From the NCBI GenBank assembly GCA_028753945.1, contig JAPNXP010000013.1, forward strand, positions 3,162,001 through 3,226,000: a stretch of 64,000 nt of DNA. Reading direction: 5' to 3'. The position numbers and the translations under genes are program-made. Each line of letters starts with the position of its first letter. The first letter of the stretch is position 1. Below, piece by piece: positions 1 to 15,300 of this stretch. The notes beneath the pieces were generated by a model that had not been told where the DNA came from, made no database searches, and saw nothing but the letters and a program-made list of their open reading frames with translations. Source of the DNA: Hexactinellida sp. DTS-2022 (lineage: Eukaryota > Porifera > Hexactinellida).

Positions 1-3000
1 GCAACGGTAAGAATGCTAATTTACAAAGTTGATACTAATACAGAACATTTCGTTTCTAAGTTTGAATAGCAAATGTAAGAATGCTAATTTACAAGCTTAC
101 TAATACAGAACATTTCTATTATAAGTTTGACTTGTAACGGTAAGATTGCTAATTTACATGCTTACTAATATAGAAGATTTCTATTATAAGTTTGACTAGC
201 AACGGTCAGAATGCTAATTTACAAAATTGATACTAATACAGAACATTTCTATTCCTAGTTTGAATAGCAACGGTAGTAATGTAAATTTACAAAATTGATA
301 CTAATACAGAACATTTCTATTCTAAGTTTGACTAGTAACGGTAAGAATGCTAATTTACAAAGTTGATACTAATACAGAACATTTCTATCCTAAGTTTGAC
401 TAGTAACGGTAAGAATGCTAATTTACAAAGTTGATACTAATACAGAACATTTCTATTCTAAGTTTGACTAGCAACGGTAGGAATGCTAATTTACAAGCTT
501 ACTAATACAGAACATTTCTATTATAAGTTTGACTAGCAACGGGGGGAATGCTAATTTATAAAGTTGATACTAATACAGAACATTAATATTCTAAGTTTGA
601 CTAGTAACGGTAATAATGCTAATTTACAAAATTGATACTAATACAGAACATTTCTATTCTAAGTTTGACTAGCAACAGTAAGAATGCTAATTAGAAAATT
701 GATACTAATACAGAACATTTCTATTCCTAGTTTGAATAGCAACGGTAAGAATGCTAATTTACAAAGCTGATACTAATACAGAACATTTCTATTCTAAGTT
801 TGACTAGTAACGGTCAGAATGCTAATTTACAAAGCTGATACTAATATAGAACATTTCTATTCCTAGTTTGAATAGCAACGGTAAGAAAGCTAATTTACAA
901 AGCTGATACTAATACAGAACAATTCTATTCCTTGTTTGAATAGCAACAGTAAGAATGCTAATTTACAAGCTTACTAATACCGAACATTTCTATTATAAGT
1001 TTGAATAGCAACGGTAGGAATGCTAATTTACAAAGTTGATACTAATACAGAACAATTCTATTATAAGTTTGACTAGCAACGGTAGGAATGCTAATTTACA
1101 AGCTTACTAATACAGAACATTTCTATTATAAGTTTGAGTAGCAACGGTAAGAATGCTAATTTACAAAGTTGATACTAATACAGAACATTTCGTTTCTAAG
1201 TAAGAATAGCAACTGTAAGAATGCTAATTTACAAGCTTACTAATACAGAACATTTCTATTATAAGTTTGACTTGTAACGGTAAGATTGCTAATTTACATG
1301 CTTACTAATATAGAAGATTTCTATTATAAGTTGACTAGCAACAGTAAGAATGCTAATTTACAAAATTGATACTAATACAGAACATTTCTATTATAGATTT
1401 ACTAGCAACGGTAATAATGCTAATTTACAAAATTGATACTAATACAGAACATTTCTATTCTAAGTTCGACTAGCAACAGTAAGAATGCTAATTACAAAAT
1501 TGATACTAACACAGAACATTTCTATTCCTTGTTTGAATAGCCACGGTAAGAATGCTAATTTACAAGCTTACTAATACAGAACATTTCTATTATATGTTTG
1601 ACAAGCCACGATAAGATTGCTAATTTACAAGCTGATACTAATACAGAACATTTCTATTCTAAGTTTGACTAGCAACGGTAAGAATGCTAATTTACAAAGT
1701 TGATACTAATACAGAACATTTAATTTCTAAGTTTGAATAGCAAATGTAAGAATGCTAATTTACAAGCTTACTAATACAGAACATTTCTATTATAAGTTTG
1801 ACTTGTAACGGTAAGATTGCTAATTTACATGCTTACTAATACAGAACATTTCTATTATAAGTTTGACTAGCAACAGTAAGAATGCTAATTTACAAAATTG
1901 ATTCTAATACAGAACATTTCTATTAAAGATTTACTAGCAACGGTAATAATGCTAATTCACAAAATTGATACTAATACAGAACATTTCTATTCTAAGTTTG
2001 ACTAGCAACAGTAAGAATGCTAATTACAAAATTGATACTAATACAGAACATTTCTATTCTAAGTTTGACTAGCAACGGTAAGAATGCTAATTTACAAAGT
2101 TGATACTAATACAGAACATTTCGTTTCTAAGTTTGAATAGCAAATGTAAGAATGCTAATTTACAAGCTTACTAATACAGAACATTTCTATTATAAGTTTG
2201 ACTTGTAACGGTAAGATTGCTAATTTACATGCTTACTAATATAGAAGATTTCTATTATAAGTTTGACTAGCAACGGTCAGAATGCTAATTTACAAAATTG
2301 ATACTAATACAGAACATTTCTATTCCTAGTTTGAATAGCAACGGTAGTAATGTAAATTTACAAAATTGATACTAATACAGAACATTTCTATTCTAAGTTT
2401 GACTAGTAACGGTAAGAATGCTAATTTACAAAGTTGATACTAATACAGAACATTTCTATCCTAAGTTTGACTAGTAACGGTAAGAATGCTAATTTACAAA
2501 GTTGATACTAATACAGAACATTTCTATTCTAAGTTTGACTAGCAACGGTAGGAATGCTAATTTACAAGCTTACTAATACAGAACATTTCTATTATAAGTT
2601 TGACTAGCAACGGGGGGAATGCTAATTTATAAAGTTGATACTAATACAGAACATTAATATTCTAAGTTTGACTAGTAACGGTAATAATGCTAATTTACAA
2701 AATTGATACTAATACAGAACATTTCTATTCTAAGTTTGACTAGCAACAGTAAGAATGCTAATTAGAAAATTGATACTAATACAGAACATTTCTATTCCTA
2801 GTTTGAATAGCAACGGTAAGAATGCTAATTTACAAAGCTGATACTAATACAGAACATTTCTATTCTAAGTTTGACTAGTAACGGTCAGAATGCTAATTTA
2901 CAAAGCTGATACTAATATAGAACATTTCTATTCCTAGTTTGAATAGCAACGGTAAGAAAGCTAATTTACAAAGCTGATACTAATACAGAACAATTCTATT

Positions 3001-4142
3001 CCTTGTTTGAATAGCAACAGTAAGAATGCTAATTTACAAGCTTACTAATACCGAACATTTCTATTATAAGTTTGAATAGCAACGGTAGGAATGCTAATTT
3101 ACAAAGTTGATACTAATACAGAACAATTCTATTATAAGTTTGACTAGCAACGGTAGGAATGCTAATTTACAAGCTTACTAATACAGAACATTTCTATTAT
3201 AAGTTTGAGTAGCAACGGTAAGAATGCTAATTTACAAAGTTGATACTAATACAGAACATTTCGTTTCTAAGTAAGAATAGCAACTGTAAGAATGCTAATT
3301 TACAAGCTTACTAATACAGAACATTTCTATTATAAGTTTGACTTGTAACGGTAAGATTGCTAATTTACATGCTTACTAATATAGAAGATTTCTATTATAA
3401 GTTTGACTAGCAACAGTAAGAATGCTAATTTACAAAATTGATACTAATACAGAACATTTCTATTATAGATTTACTAGCAACGGTAATAATGCTAATTTAC
3501 AAAATTGATACTAATACAGAACATTTCTATTCTAAGTTCGACTAGCAACAGTAAGAATGCTAATTACAAAATTGATACTAACACAGAACATTTCTATTCC
3601 TTGTTTGAATAGCCACGGTAAGAATGCTAATTTACAAGCTTACTAATACAGAACATTTCTATTATATGTTTGACAAGCCACGATAAGATTGCTAATTTAC
3701 AAGCTGATACTAATACAGAACATTTCTATTCTAAGTTTGACTAGCAACGGTAAGAATGCTAATTTACAAAGTTGATACTAATACAGAACATTTAATTTCT
3801 AAGTTTGAATAGCAAATGTAAGAATGCTAATTTACAAGCTTACTAATACAGAACATTTCTATTATAAGTTTGACTTGTAACGGTAAGATTGCTAATTTAC
3901 ATGCTTACTAATACAGAACATTTCTATTATAAGTTTGACTAGCAACAGTAAGAATGCTAATTTACAAAATTGATTCTAATACAGAACATTTCTATTAAAG
4001 ATTTACTAGCAACGGTAATAATGCTAATTCACAAAATTGATACTAATACAGAACATTTCTATTCTAAGTTTGACTAGCAACAGTAAGAATGCTAATTACA
4101 AAATTGATACTAACACAGAACATTTCTATTCCTTGTTTGAAT
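1..4142. repeat. Higher-order repeat block, period about 2071 bp
   Basis: The sequence starting at 1 restarts at 2072 with the same ordered series of monomer variants. The CGTTTCTAAG variant, the AAATGTAAG variant, the GGGGGG variant (about 546 and 2617) and the CTAAGTAAGAATAGC variant (about 1196 and 3267) all recur at this spacing. Copies are nearly identical. One small difference is a single T missing at about 1330 relative to about 3401. Confidence 0.9.
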
Positions 4143-7100
4143 AGCCACGGTAAGAATGCTAATTTACAAGCTTACTAATACAGAACATTTCTATTATATG
4201 TTTGACAACCCACGATAAGATTGCTAATTTAAAAGCTGATACTAATACAGAACATTTCTATTCTAAGTTTGACTAGGAACGGTAAGAATGCTAATTTACA
4301 AAGTTGATACTAATACAGAACATTTCGTTTCTAAGTTTGAATAGCAAATGTAAGAATGCTAATTTACAAGCTTACTAATACAGAACATTTCTATTATAAG
4401 TTTGACTTGTAACGGTAAGATTGCTAATTTACATGCATACTAATATAGAAGATTTATATTATAAGTTTGACTAGCAACGGTCAGAATGCTAATTTACAAA
4501 ATTGATACTAATACAGAACATTTCTATTCCTAGTTTGAATAGCAACGGTAATAATGTAAATTTACAAAATTGATACTAATACAGAACAATTCTATTATAA
4601 GTTTTACTAGCAACGGTAATAATGTAAATTTACAAAATTGATACTAATACAGAACATTTCTATTATAAGTTTGACTAGCAACAGTAAGAATGCTAATTTA
4701 CAAAATTGATACTAATACAGAACATTTCTATTATAGATTTACTAGCAACGGTAATAATGCTAATTTACAAAATTGATACTAATACAGAACATTTCTATTC
4801 TAAGTTTGACTAGCAACAGTAAGAATGCTAATTAGAAAATTGATACTAATACAGAACATTTCGATTCCTTGTTTGAATAGCCACGGTAAGAATGCTAATT
4901 TACAAGCTTACTAATACAGAACATTTCTATTATATGTTTGACAAGCCACGATAAGATTGCTAATTTACAAAGCTGATACTAATACAGAACATTTCTATTC
5001 TATGTTTGACTAGCAACGGTAAGAATGCTAATTTACAAAGTTGATACTAATACAGAACATTTCGTTTCTAAGTTTGAATAGCAACTGTAAGAATGCTAAT
5101 TTACAAGCTTACTAATACAGAACATTTCTATTATAAGTTTGACTTGTAACGGGAAGATTGCTAATTTACATGCTTACTAATGCAAAACATTTCAATTATA
5201 AGTTTGACTAGCAACGGTCAGAATGCTAATTTACAAAATTGATACTAATACAGAACATTTCTATTCCTAGTTTGAATAGCAACGGTAATAATGTAAATTT
5301 ACAAAATTGATACTAATACAGAACAATTATATTATAAGTTTACTAGCAGTAATAATGTAAATTTACAAAATTGATACTAATACAGAACAATTCTATTATA
5401 AGTTTGACTAGCAACGGTAGGAATGATAATTTACAAAGCTGATAATAATACAGAACATTTCTATTCTAAGTTTGAATAACAACGGTAAGAATGCTAATTT
5501 ACAAGCTTACTAATACAGAATATTTCTATTATATGTTTGACTAGCAACGGTAAGATTGCTAATTTACAAAGCTGAAACTAATACAGAACATTTTTATTCA
5601 AAGTTTGACTAGCAACGGTAAGGATGCTAATTTACAAAGTTGATACTAATACAGAACATTTAATTTCTAAGTTTGAATAGCAAATGTAAGAATGCTAATT
5701 TACAAGCTTACTAATACAGAACATTTCTATTATAAGTTTGACTTGTAACGGTAAGATTGCTAATTTACATGCTTACTAATACAGAACATTTCTATTATAA
5801 GTTTGACTAGCAACAGTAAGAATGCTAATTTACAAAATTGATTCTAATACAGAACATTTCTATTAAAGATTTACTAGCAACGGTAATAATGCTAATTCAC
5901 AAAATTGATACTAATACAGAACATTTCTATTCTAAGTTTGACTAGCAACAGTAAGAATGCTAATTACAAAATTGATACTAACACAGAACATTTCTATTCC
6001 TTGTTTGAATAGCCACGGTAAGAATGCTAATTTACAAGCTTACTAATACAGAACATTTCTATTATATGTTTGACAACCCACGATAAGATTGCTAATTTAA
6101 AAGCTGATACTAATACAGAACATTTCTATTCTAAGTTTGACTAGGAACGGTAAGAATGCTAATTTACAAAGTTGATACTAATACAGAACATTTCGTTTCT
6201 AAGTTTGAATAGCAAATGTAAGAATGCTAATTTACAAGCTTACTAATACAGAACATTTCTATTATAAGTTTGACTTGTAACGGTAAGATTGCTAATTTAC
6301 ATGCATACTAATATAGAAGATTTATATTATAAGTTTGACTAGCAACGGTCAGAATGCTAATTTACAAAATTGATACTAATACAGAACATTTCTATTCCTA
6401 GTTTGAATAGCAACGGTAATAATGTAAATTTACAAAATTGATACTAATACAGAACAATTCTATTATAAGTTTTACTAGCAACGGTAATAATGTAAATTTA
6501 CAAAATTGATACTAATACAGAACATTTCTATTATAAGTTTGACTAGCAACAGTAAGAATGCTAATTTACAAAATTGATACTAATACAGAACATTTCTATT
6601 ATAGATTTACTAGCAACGGTAATAATGCTAATTTACAAAATTGATACTAATACAGAACATTTCTATTCTAAGTTTGACTAGCAACAGTAAGAATGCTAAT
6701 TAGAAAATTGATACTAATACAGAACATTTCGATTCCTTGTTTGAATAGCCACGGTAAGAATGCTAATTTACAAGCTTACTAATACAGAACATTTCTATTA
6801 TATGTTTGACAAGCCACGATAAGATTGCTAATTTACAAAGCTGATACTAATACAGAACATTTCTATTCTATGTTTGACTAGCAACGGTAAGAATGCTAAT
6901 TTACAAAGTTGATACTAATACAGAACATTTCGTTTCTAAGTTTGAATAGCAACTGTAAGAATGCTAATTTACAAGCTTACTAATACAGAACATTTCTATT
7001 ATAAGTTTGACTTGTAACGGGAAGATTGCTAATTTACATGCTTACTAATGCAAAACATTTCAATTATAAGTTTGACTAGCAACGGTCAGAATGCTAATTT

Positions 7101-7506
7101 ACAAAATTGATACTAATACAGAACCTTTCTATTCCTAGTTTGAATAGCAACGGTAATAATGTAAATTTACAAAATTGATACTAATACAGAACAATTATAT
7201 TATAAGTTTACTAGCAGTAATAATGTAAATTTACAAAATTGATACTAATACAGAACAATTCTATTATAAGTTTGACTAGCAACGGTAGGAATGATAATTT
7301 ACAAAGCTGATAATAATACAGAACATTTCTATTCTAAGTTTGAATAACAACGGTAAGAATGCTAATTTACAAGCTTACTAATACAGAATATTTCTATTAT
7401 ATGTTTGACTAGCAACGGTAAGATTGCTAATTTACAAAGCTGAAACTAATACAGAACATTTTTATTCAAAGTTTGACTAGCAACGGTAAGGATGCTAATT
7501 TACAAA
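3771..7506. repeat. Higher-order repeat block, period about 1868 bp
   Basis: The variant CATTTAATTTCTAAG at about 3790 recurs at about 5659. The unusual variant TAATGCAAAACATTTC recurs at 5182 and 7050. Both spacings equal 1868 bp, so this is a second, differently sized local amplification unit overlapping the end of the first block. Confidence 0.85.
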
Positions 7507-9050
7507 GTTGATACTAAAACAGAACATTTCTATTCTAAGTTTTACTAGCAACGGTAAGAATGCTAATTTACAAAGCAGATACTAATACAGAACATTTCTA
7601 TTCTAAGTTTGACTAGCAACGGTAAGAATGCTAATTTACAAGCTTACTAATACAGAACATTTCTATTCTAAGTTTGAATAACAACGGTAAGAATGCTAAT
7701 TTACAAGCTTACTAATACAGAACATTTCTACTATAAGTTTGACTTGTAACGGTAAGATTGCTAATTTACATGCTTACTAATACAGAACATTTCTATTATA
7801 AGTTTGACTAGCAACAGTAAGAATGCTAATTTACAAAATTGATACTAATACAGAACATTTCTATTATAGATTTACTAGCAACGGTAATAATGCTAATTTA
7901 CAAAATTGATACTAATACAGAACATTTCTATTCTAAGTTTGACTAGCAACAGTAAGAATGCTAATTAGAAAATTGATACTAATACAGAACATTTCGATTC
8001 CTTGTTTGAATAGCCACGGTAAGAATGCTAATTTACAAGCTTACTAATACAGAACATTTCTATTATATGTTTGACAAGCCACGATAAGATTGCTAATTTA
8101 CAAAGCTGATACTAATACAGAACATTTCTATTCTATGTTTGACTAGCAACGGTAAGAATGCTAATTTACAAAGTTGATACTAATACAGAACATTTCGTTT
8201 CTAAGTTTGAATAGCAACTGTAAGAATGCTAATTTACAAGCTTACTAATACAGAACATTTCTATTATAAGTTTGACTTGTAACGGGAAGATTGCTAATTT
8301 ACATGCTTACTAATGCAAAACATTTCAATTATAAGTTTGACTAGCAACGGTCAGAATGCTAATTTACAAAATTGATACTAATACAGAACCTTTCTATTCC
8401 TAGTTTGAATAGCAACGGTAATAATGTAAATTTACAAAATTGATACTAATACAGAACAATTATATTATAAGTTTACTAGCAGTAATAATGTAAATTTACA
8501 AAATTGATACTAATACAGAACAATTCTATTATAAGTTTGACTAGCAACGGTAGGAATGATAATTTACAAAGCTGATAATAATACAGAACATTTCTATTCT
8601 AAGTTTGAATAACAACGGTAAGAATGCTAATTTACAAGCTTACTAATACAGAATATTTCTATTATATGTTTGACTAGCAACGGTAAGATTGCTAATTTAC
8701 AAAGCTGAAACTAATACAGAACATTTTTATTCAAAGTTTGACTAGCAACGGTAAGGATGCTAATTTACAAAGTTGATACTAAAACAGAACATTTCTATTC
8801 TAAGTTTTACTAGCAACGGTAAGAATGCTAATTTACAAAGCAGATACTAATACAGAACATTTCTATTCTAAGTTTGACTAGCAACGGTAAGAATGCTAAT
8901 TTACAAGCTTACTAATACAGAACATTTCTATTCTAAGTTTGAATAACAACGGTAAGAATGCTAATTTACAAGCTTACTAATACAGAACATTTCTACTATA
9001 AGTTTGACTTGTAACGGTAAGATTGCTAATTTACATGCTTACTAATACAG
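7050..9050. repeat. Higher-order repeat, period about 1265 bp
   Basis: The TAATGCAAAACATTTC variant at 7050 recurs at 8315. Flanking variants follow in the same order, including the truncated monomer TTTACTAGCAGTAATAATG. The spacing is 1265 bp, a shorter unit that appears to be derived by deletion from the 1868-bp unit. Confidence 0.8.
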
Positions 9051-9399
9051 AACATTTCTATTATAAGTTTGACTAGCAACGGTCAGAATGCTAATTTACA
9101 AGCTTACTAATACAGAACATTTCTATTATATGTTTGACTAGCAACGGTAAGATTGCTAATTTACAAAGCTGAAACTAATACAGAACATTTTTATTCTAAG
9201 TTTGACTAGCAACGGTAAGGATGCTAATTTACAAAGTTGATACTAAAACAGAACATTTCTATTCTAAGTTTTACTAGCAACGGTAAGAATGCTAATTTAC
9301 AAAGCTGATACTAATACAGAACATTTCTATTCTAAGTTTGACTAGCAACGGTAAGAATGCTAATTTACAAAGTTGATACTAATACAGAAAATTTCTATT

Positions 9400-12300
9400 C
9401 TAAGTTTGACTATCAACGGTAAGGATGCTAATTTACAAAGTTGATACTAATACAGAACATTTCTATTCCTAGTTTGAATAGCAACGGCAATAATGTAAAT
9501 TTACAAAATTGATACTAATACAGAACATTTCTATTATAAGTTTGACTAGCAACAGTAAGAATGCTAATTAGAAAATTGATACTAATACAGAACATTTCTA
9601 TTCCTTGTTTGAATAGCCACGTTAAGAATGCTAATTTACAAGCTTACTAATACAGAACATTTCTATTATAAGTTTGACTAGCAACAGTAAGAATGCTAAT
9701 TTACAAAATTGATACTAATACAGAACATTTCTATTAAAGATTTACTAGCAACGGTAATAATGCTAATTCACAAAATTGATACTAATACAGAACATTTCTA
9801 TTCTAAGTTTGACTAGCAACAGTAAGAATGCTAATTACAAAATTGATACTAACACAGAACATTTCTATTCCTTGTTTGAATAGCCACGGTAAGAATGCTA
9901 ATTACAAGCTTACTAATACAGAACATTTCTATTATATGTTTGACAAGCCACGATAAGATTGCTAATTTAAAAGCTGATACTAATACAGAACATTTCTATT
10001 CTAAGTTTGACTAGCAACGGTAAGAATGCTAATTTACAAAGTTGATACTAATACAGAACATTTCGTTTCTAAGTTTGAATAGCAAATGTAAGAATGCTAA
10101 TTTACAAGCTTACTAATACAGAACATTTCAATTATAAGTTTGACTTGTAACGGTAAGATTGCTAATTTACATGCATACTAATACAGAACAATTCTATTAT
10201 AAGTTTGACTAGCAACGGTAGGAATGATAATTTACAAAGCTGATAATAATACAGAACATTTCTATTCTAAGTTTGAATAACAACGGTAAGAATGCTAATT
10301 TACAAGCTTACTAATACAGAATATTTCTATTATATGTTTGACTAGCAACGGTAAGATTGCTAATTTACAAAGCTGAAACTAATACAGAACATTTTTATTC
10401 AAAGTTTGACTAGCAACGGTAAGGATGCTAATTTACAAAGTTGATACTAAAACAGAACATTTCTATTCTAAGTTTTACTAGCAACGGTAAGAATGCTAAT
10501 TTACAAAGCTGATACTAATACAGAACATTTCTATTCTAAGTTTGACTAGCAACGGTAAGAATGCTAATTTACAAAGTTGATACTAATACAGAAAATTTCT
10601 ATTCTAAGTTTGACTATCAACGGTAAGGATGCTAATTTACAAAGTTGATACTAATACAGAACATTTCTATTCCTAGTTTGAATAGCAACGGCAATAATGT
10701 AAATTTACAAAATTGATACTAATACAGAACATTTCTATTATAAGTTTGACTAGCAACAGTAAGAATGCTAATTAGAAAATTGATACTAATACAGAACATT
10801 TCTATTCCTTGTTTGAATAGCCACGTTAAGAATGCTAATTTACAAGCTTACTAATACAGAACATTTCTATTATAAGTTTGACTAGCAACAGTAAGAATGC
10901 TAATTTACAAAATTGATACTAATACAGAACATTTCTATTAAAGATTTACTAGCAACGGTAATAATGCTAATTCACAAAATTGATACTAATACAGAACATT
11001 TCTATTCTAAGTTTGACTAGCAACAGTAAGAATGCTAATTACAAAATTGATACTAACACAGAACATTTCTATTCCTTGTTTGAATAGCCACGGTAAGAAT
11101 GCTAATTACAAGCTTACTAATACAGAACATTTCTATTATATGTTTGACAAGCCACGATAAGATTGCTAATTTAAAAGCTGATACTAATACAGAACATTTC
11201 TATTCTAAGTTTGACTAGCAACGGTAAGAATGCTAATTTACAAAGTTGATACTAATACAGAACATTTCGTTTCTAAGTTTGAATAGCAAATGTAAGAATG
11301 CTAATTTACAAGCTTACTAATACAGAACATTTCAATTATAAGTTTGACTTGTAACGGTAAGATTGCTAATTTACATGCATACTAATATAGAAGATTTATA
11401 TTATAAGTTTGACTAGCAACGGTCAGAATGCTAATTTACAAAATTGATACTAATACAGAACATTTCTATTCCTAGTTTGAATAGCAACGGTAATAATGTA
11501 AATTTACAAAATTGATACTAATACAGAACAATTCTATTATAAGTTTGACTAGCAACGGTAGGAATGATAATTTACAAAGCTGATAATAATACAGAACATT
11601 TCTATTCTAAGTTTGAATAACAACGGTAAGAATGCTAATTTACAAGCTTACTAATACAGAATATTTCTATTATATGTTTGACTAGCAACGGTAAGATTGC
11701 TAATTTACAAAGCTGAAACTAATACAGAACATTTTTATTCAAAGTTTGACTAGCAACGGTAAGGATGCTAATTTACAAAGTTGATACTAAAACAGAACAT
11801 TTCTATTCTAAGTTTACTAGCAACGGTAAGAATGCTAATTTACAAAGCAGATACTAATACAGAACATTTCTATTCTAAGTTTGACTAGCAACGGTAAGAA
11901 TGCTAATTTACAAGCTTACTAATACAGAACATTTCTATTCTAAGTTTGAATAACAACGGTAAGAATGCTAATTTACAAGCTTACTAATACAGAACATTTC
12001 TACTATAAGTTTGACTTGTAACTGTAAGATTGCTAATTTACATGCTTACTAATACAGAACATTTCTATTATAAGTTTGACTAGCAACGGTCAGAATGCTA
12101 ATTTACAAGCTTACTAATACAGAACATTTCTATTATATGTTTGACTAGCAACGGTAAGATTGCTAATTTACAAAGCTGAAACTAATACAGAACATTTTTA
12201 TTCTAAGTTTGACTAGCAACGGTAAGGATGCTAATTTACAAAGTTGATACTAAAACAGAACATTTCTATTCTAAGTTTTACTAGCAACGGTAAGAATGCT

Positions 12301-15300
12301 AATTTACAAAGCTGATACTAATACAGAACATTTCTATTCTAAGTTTGACTAGCAACGGTAAGAATGCTAATTTACAAAGTTGATACTAATACAGAAAATT
12401 TCTATTCTAAGTTTGACTATCAACGGTAAGGATGCTAATTTACAAAGTTGATACTAATACAGAACATTTCTATTCCTAGTTTGAATAGCAACGGCAATAA
12501 TGTAAATTTACAAAATTGATACTAATACAGAACATTTCTATTATAAGTTTGACTAGCAACAGTAAGAATGCTAATTAGAAAATTGATACTTATACAGAAC
12601 ATTTCTATTCCTTGTTTGAATAGCCACGTTAAGAATGCTAATTTACAAGCTTACTAATACAGAACATTTCTATTATAAGTTTGACTAGCAACAGTAAGAA
12701 TGCTAATTTACAAAATTGATACTAATACAGAACATTTCTATTAAAGATTTACTAGCAACGGTAATAATGCTAATTCACAAAATTGATACTAATACAGAAC
12801 ATTTCTATTCAAAGTTTGACTAGCAACAGTAAGAATGCTAATTACAAAATTGATACTAACACAGAACATTTCTATTCCTTGTTTGAATAGCCACGGTAAG
12901 AATGCTAATTACAAGCTTACTAATACAGAACATTTCTATTATATGTTTGACAAGCCACGATAAGATTGCTAATTTAAAAGCTGATACTAATACAGAACAT
13001 TTCTATTCTAAGTTTGACTAGCAACGGTAAGAATGCTAATTTACAAAGTTGATACTAATACAGAACATTTCGTTTCTAAGTTTGAATAGCAAATGTAAGA
13101 ATGCTAATTTACAAGCTTACTAATACAGAACATTTCAATTATAAGTTTGACTTGTAACGGTAAGATTGCTAATTTACATGCATACTAATATAGAAGATTT
13201 ATATTATAAGTTTGACTAGCAACGGTCAGAATGCTAATTTACAAAATTGATACTAATACAGAACATTTCTATTCCTAGTTTGAATAGCAACGGTAATAAT
13301 GTAAATTTACAAAATTGATACTAATACAGAACAATTCTATTATAAGTTTTACTAGCAACGGTAATAATGTAAATTTACAAAATTGATACTAATACAGAAC
13401 ATTTCTATTATAAGTTTGACTAGCAACAGTAAGAATGCTAATTTACAAAATTGATACTAATACAGAACATTTCGATTCCTTGTTTGAATAGCCACGGTAA
13501 GAATGCTAATTTACAAGCTTACTAATACAGAACATTTCTATAATATGTTTGACAAGCCACGATAAGATTGCTAATTTACAAAGCTGATACTAATACAGAA
13601 CATTTCTATTCTAAGTTTGACTAGCAACGGTAAGAATGCTAATTTACAAAGTTGATACTAATACAGAACATTTCGTTTCTAAGTTTGAATAGCAACTGTA
13701 AGAATGCTAATTTACAAGCTTACTAATACAGAACGTTTCTATTATAAGTTTGACTTGTAACGGTAAGATTGCTAATTTACATGCTTACTAATACAAAACA
13801 TTTCAATTATAAGTTTGACTAACAACGGTCAGAATGCTAATTTACAAAATTGATACTAATACAGAACATTTCTATTATAGATTTACTAGCAACGGTAATA
13901 ATGCTAATTTACAAAATTGATACTAATACAGAACATTTCTATTCTAAGTTTGACTAGCAACAGTAAGAATGCTAATTAGTAAATTGATACTAATACAGAA
14001 CATTTCGATTCCTTGTTTGAATAGCCACGGTAAGAATGCTAATTTACAAGCTTACTAATACAGAACATTTCTATTATATGTTTGACAAGCCACTATAAGA
14101 TTGCTAATTTACAAAGCTGATACTAATACAGAACATTTCTATTCTAAGTTTGACTTGTAACGGGAAGATTGCTAATTTACATGCTTACTAATGCAAAACA
14201 TTTCAATTATAAGTTTGACTAGCAACGGTCAGAATGCTAATTTACAAAATTGATACTAATACAGAACATTTCTATTCCTAGTTTGAATAGCAACGGTAAT
14301 AATGTAAATTTACAAAATTGATACTAATACAGAACAATTCTATTATAAGTTTACTAGCAGTAATAATGTAAATTTACAAAATTGATACTAATACAGAACA
14401 ATTCTATTATAAGTTTGACTAGCAACGGTAGGAATGATAATTTACAAAGCTGATAATAATACAGAACATTTCTATTCTAAGTTTGAATAACAACGGTAAG
14501 AATGCTAATTTACAAGCTTACTAATACAGAATATTTCTATTATATGTTTGACTAGCAACGGTAAGATTGCTAATTTACAAAGCTGAAACTAATACAGAAC
14601 ATTTTTATTCAAAGTTTGACTAGCAACGGTAAGGATGCTAATTTACAAAGTTGATACTAAAACAGAACATTTCTATTCTAAGTTTACTAGCAACGGTAAG
14701 AATGCTAATTTACAAAGCAGATACTAATACAGAACATTTCTATTCTAAGTTTGACTAGCAACGGTAAGAATGCTAATTTACAAGCTTACTAATACAGAAC
14801 ATTTCTATTCTAAGTTTGAATAACAACGGTAAGAATGCTAATTTACAAGCTTACTAATACAGAACATTTCTACTATAAGTTTGACTTGTAACGGTAAGAT
14901 TGCTAATTTACATGCTTACTAATACAGAACATTTCTATTATAAGTTTGACTAGCAACGGTCAGAATGCTAATTTACAAGCTTACTAATACAGAACATTTC
15001 TATTATATGTTTGACTAGCAACGGTAAGATTGCTAATTTACAAAGCTGAAACTAATACAGAACATTTTTATTCTAAGTTTGACTAGCAACGGTAAGGATG
15101 CTAATTTACAAAGTTGATACTAAAACAGAACATTTCTATTCTAAGTTTTACTAGCAACGGTAAGAATGCTAATTTACAAAGCTGATACTAATACAGAACA
15201 TTTCTATTCTAAGTTTGACTAGCAACGGTAAGAATGCTAATTTACAAAGTTGATACTAATACAGAAAATTTCTATTCTAAGTTTGACTATCAACGGTAAG
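9400..15300. repeat. Higher-order repeats with 1204-, 1803- and 2870-bp spacing
   Basis: The marker variant TTTGACTATCAACGG occurs at about 9411, 10615, 12418 and 15288. The spacings are 1204, 1803 and 2870 bp. Ordered neighbours such as GCAACGGCAATAATG and GCCACGTTAAG recur with it in most copies. Unequal spacing of the same marker suggests repeated unequal exchange with internal gains and losses. Confidence 0.75.
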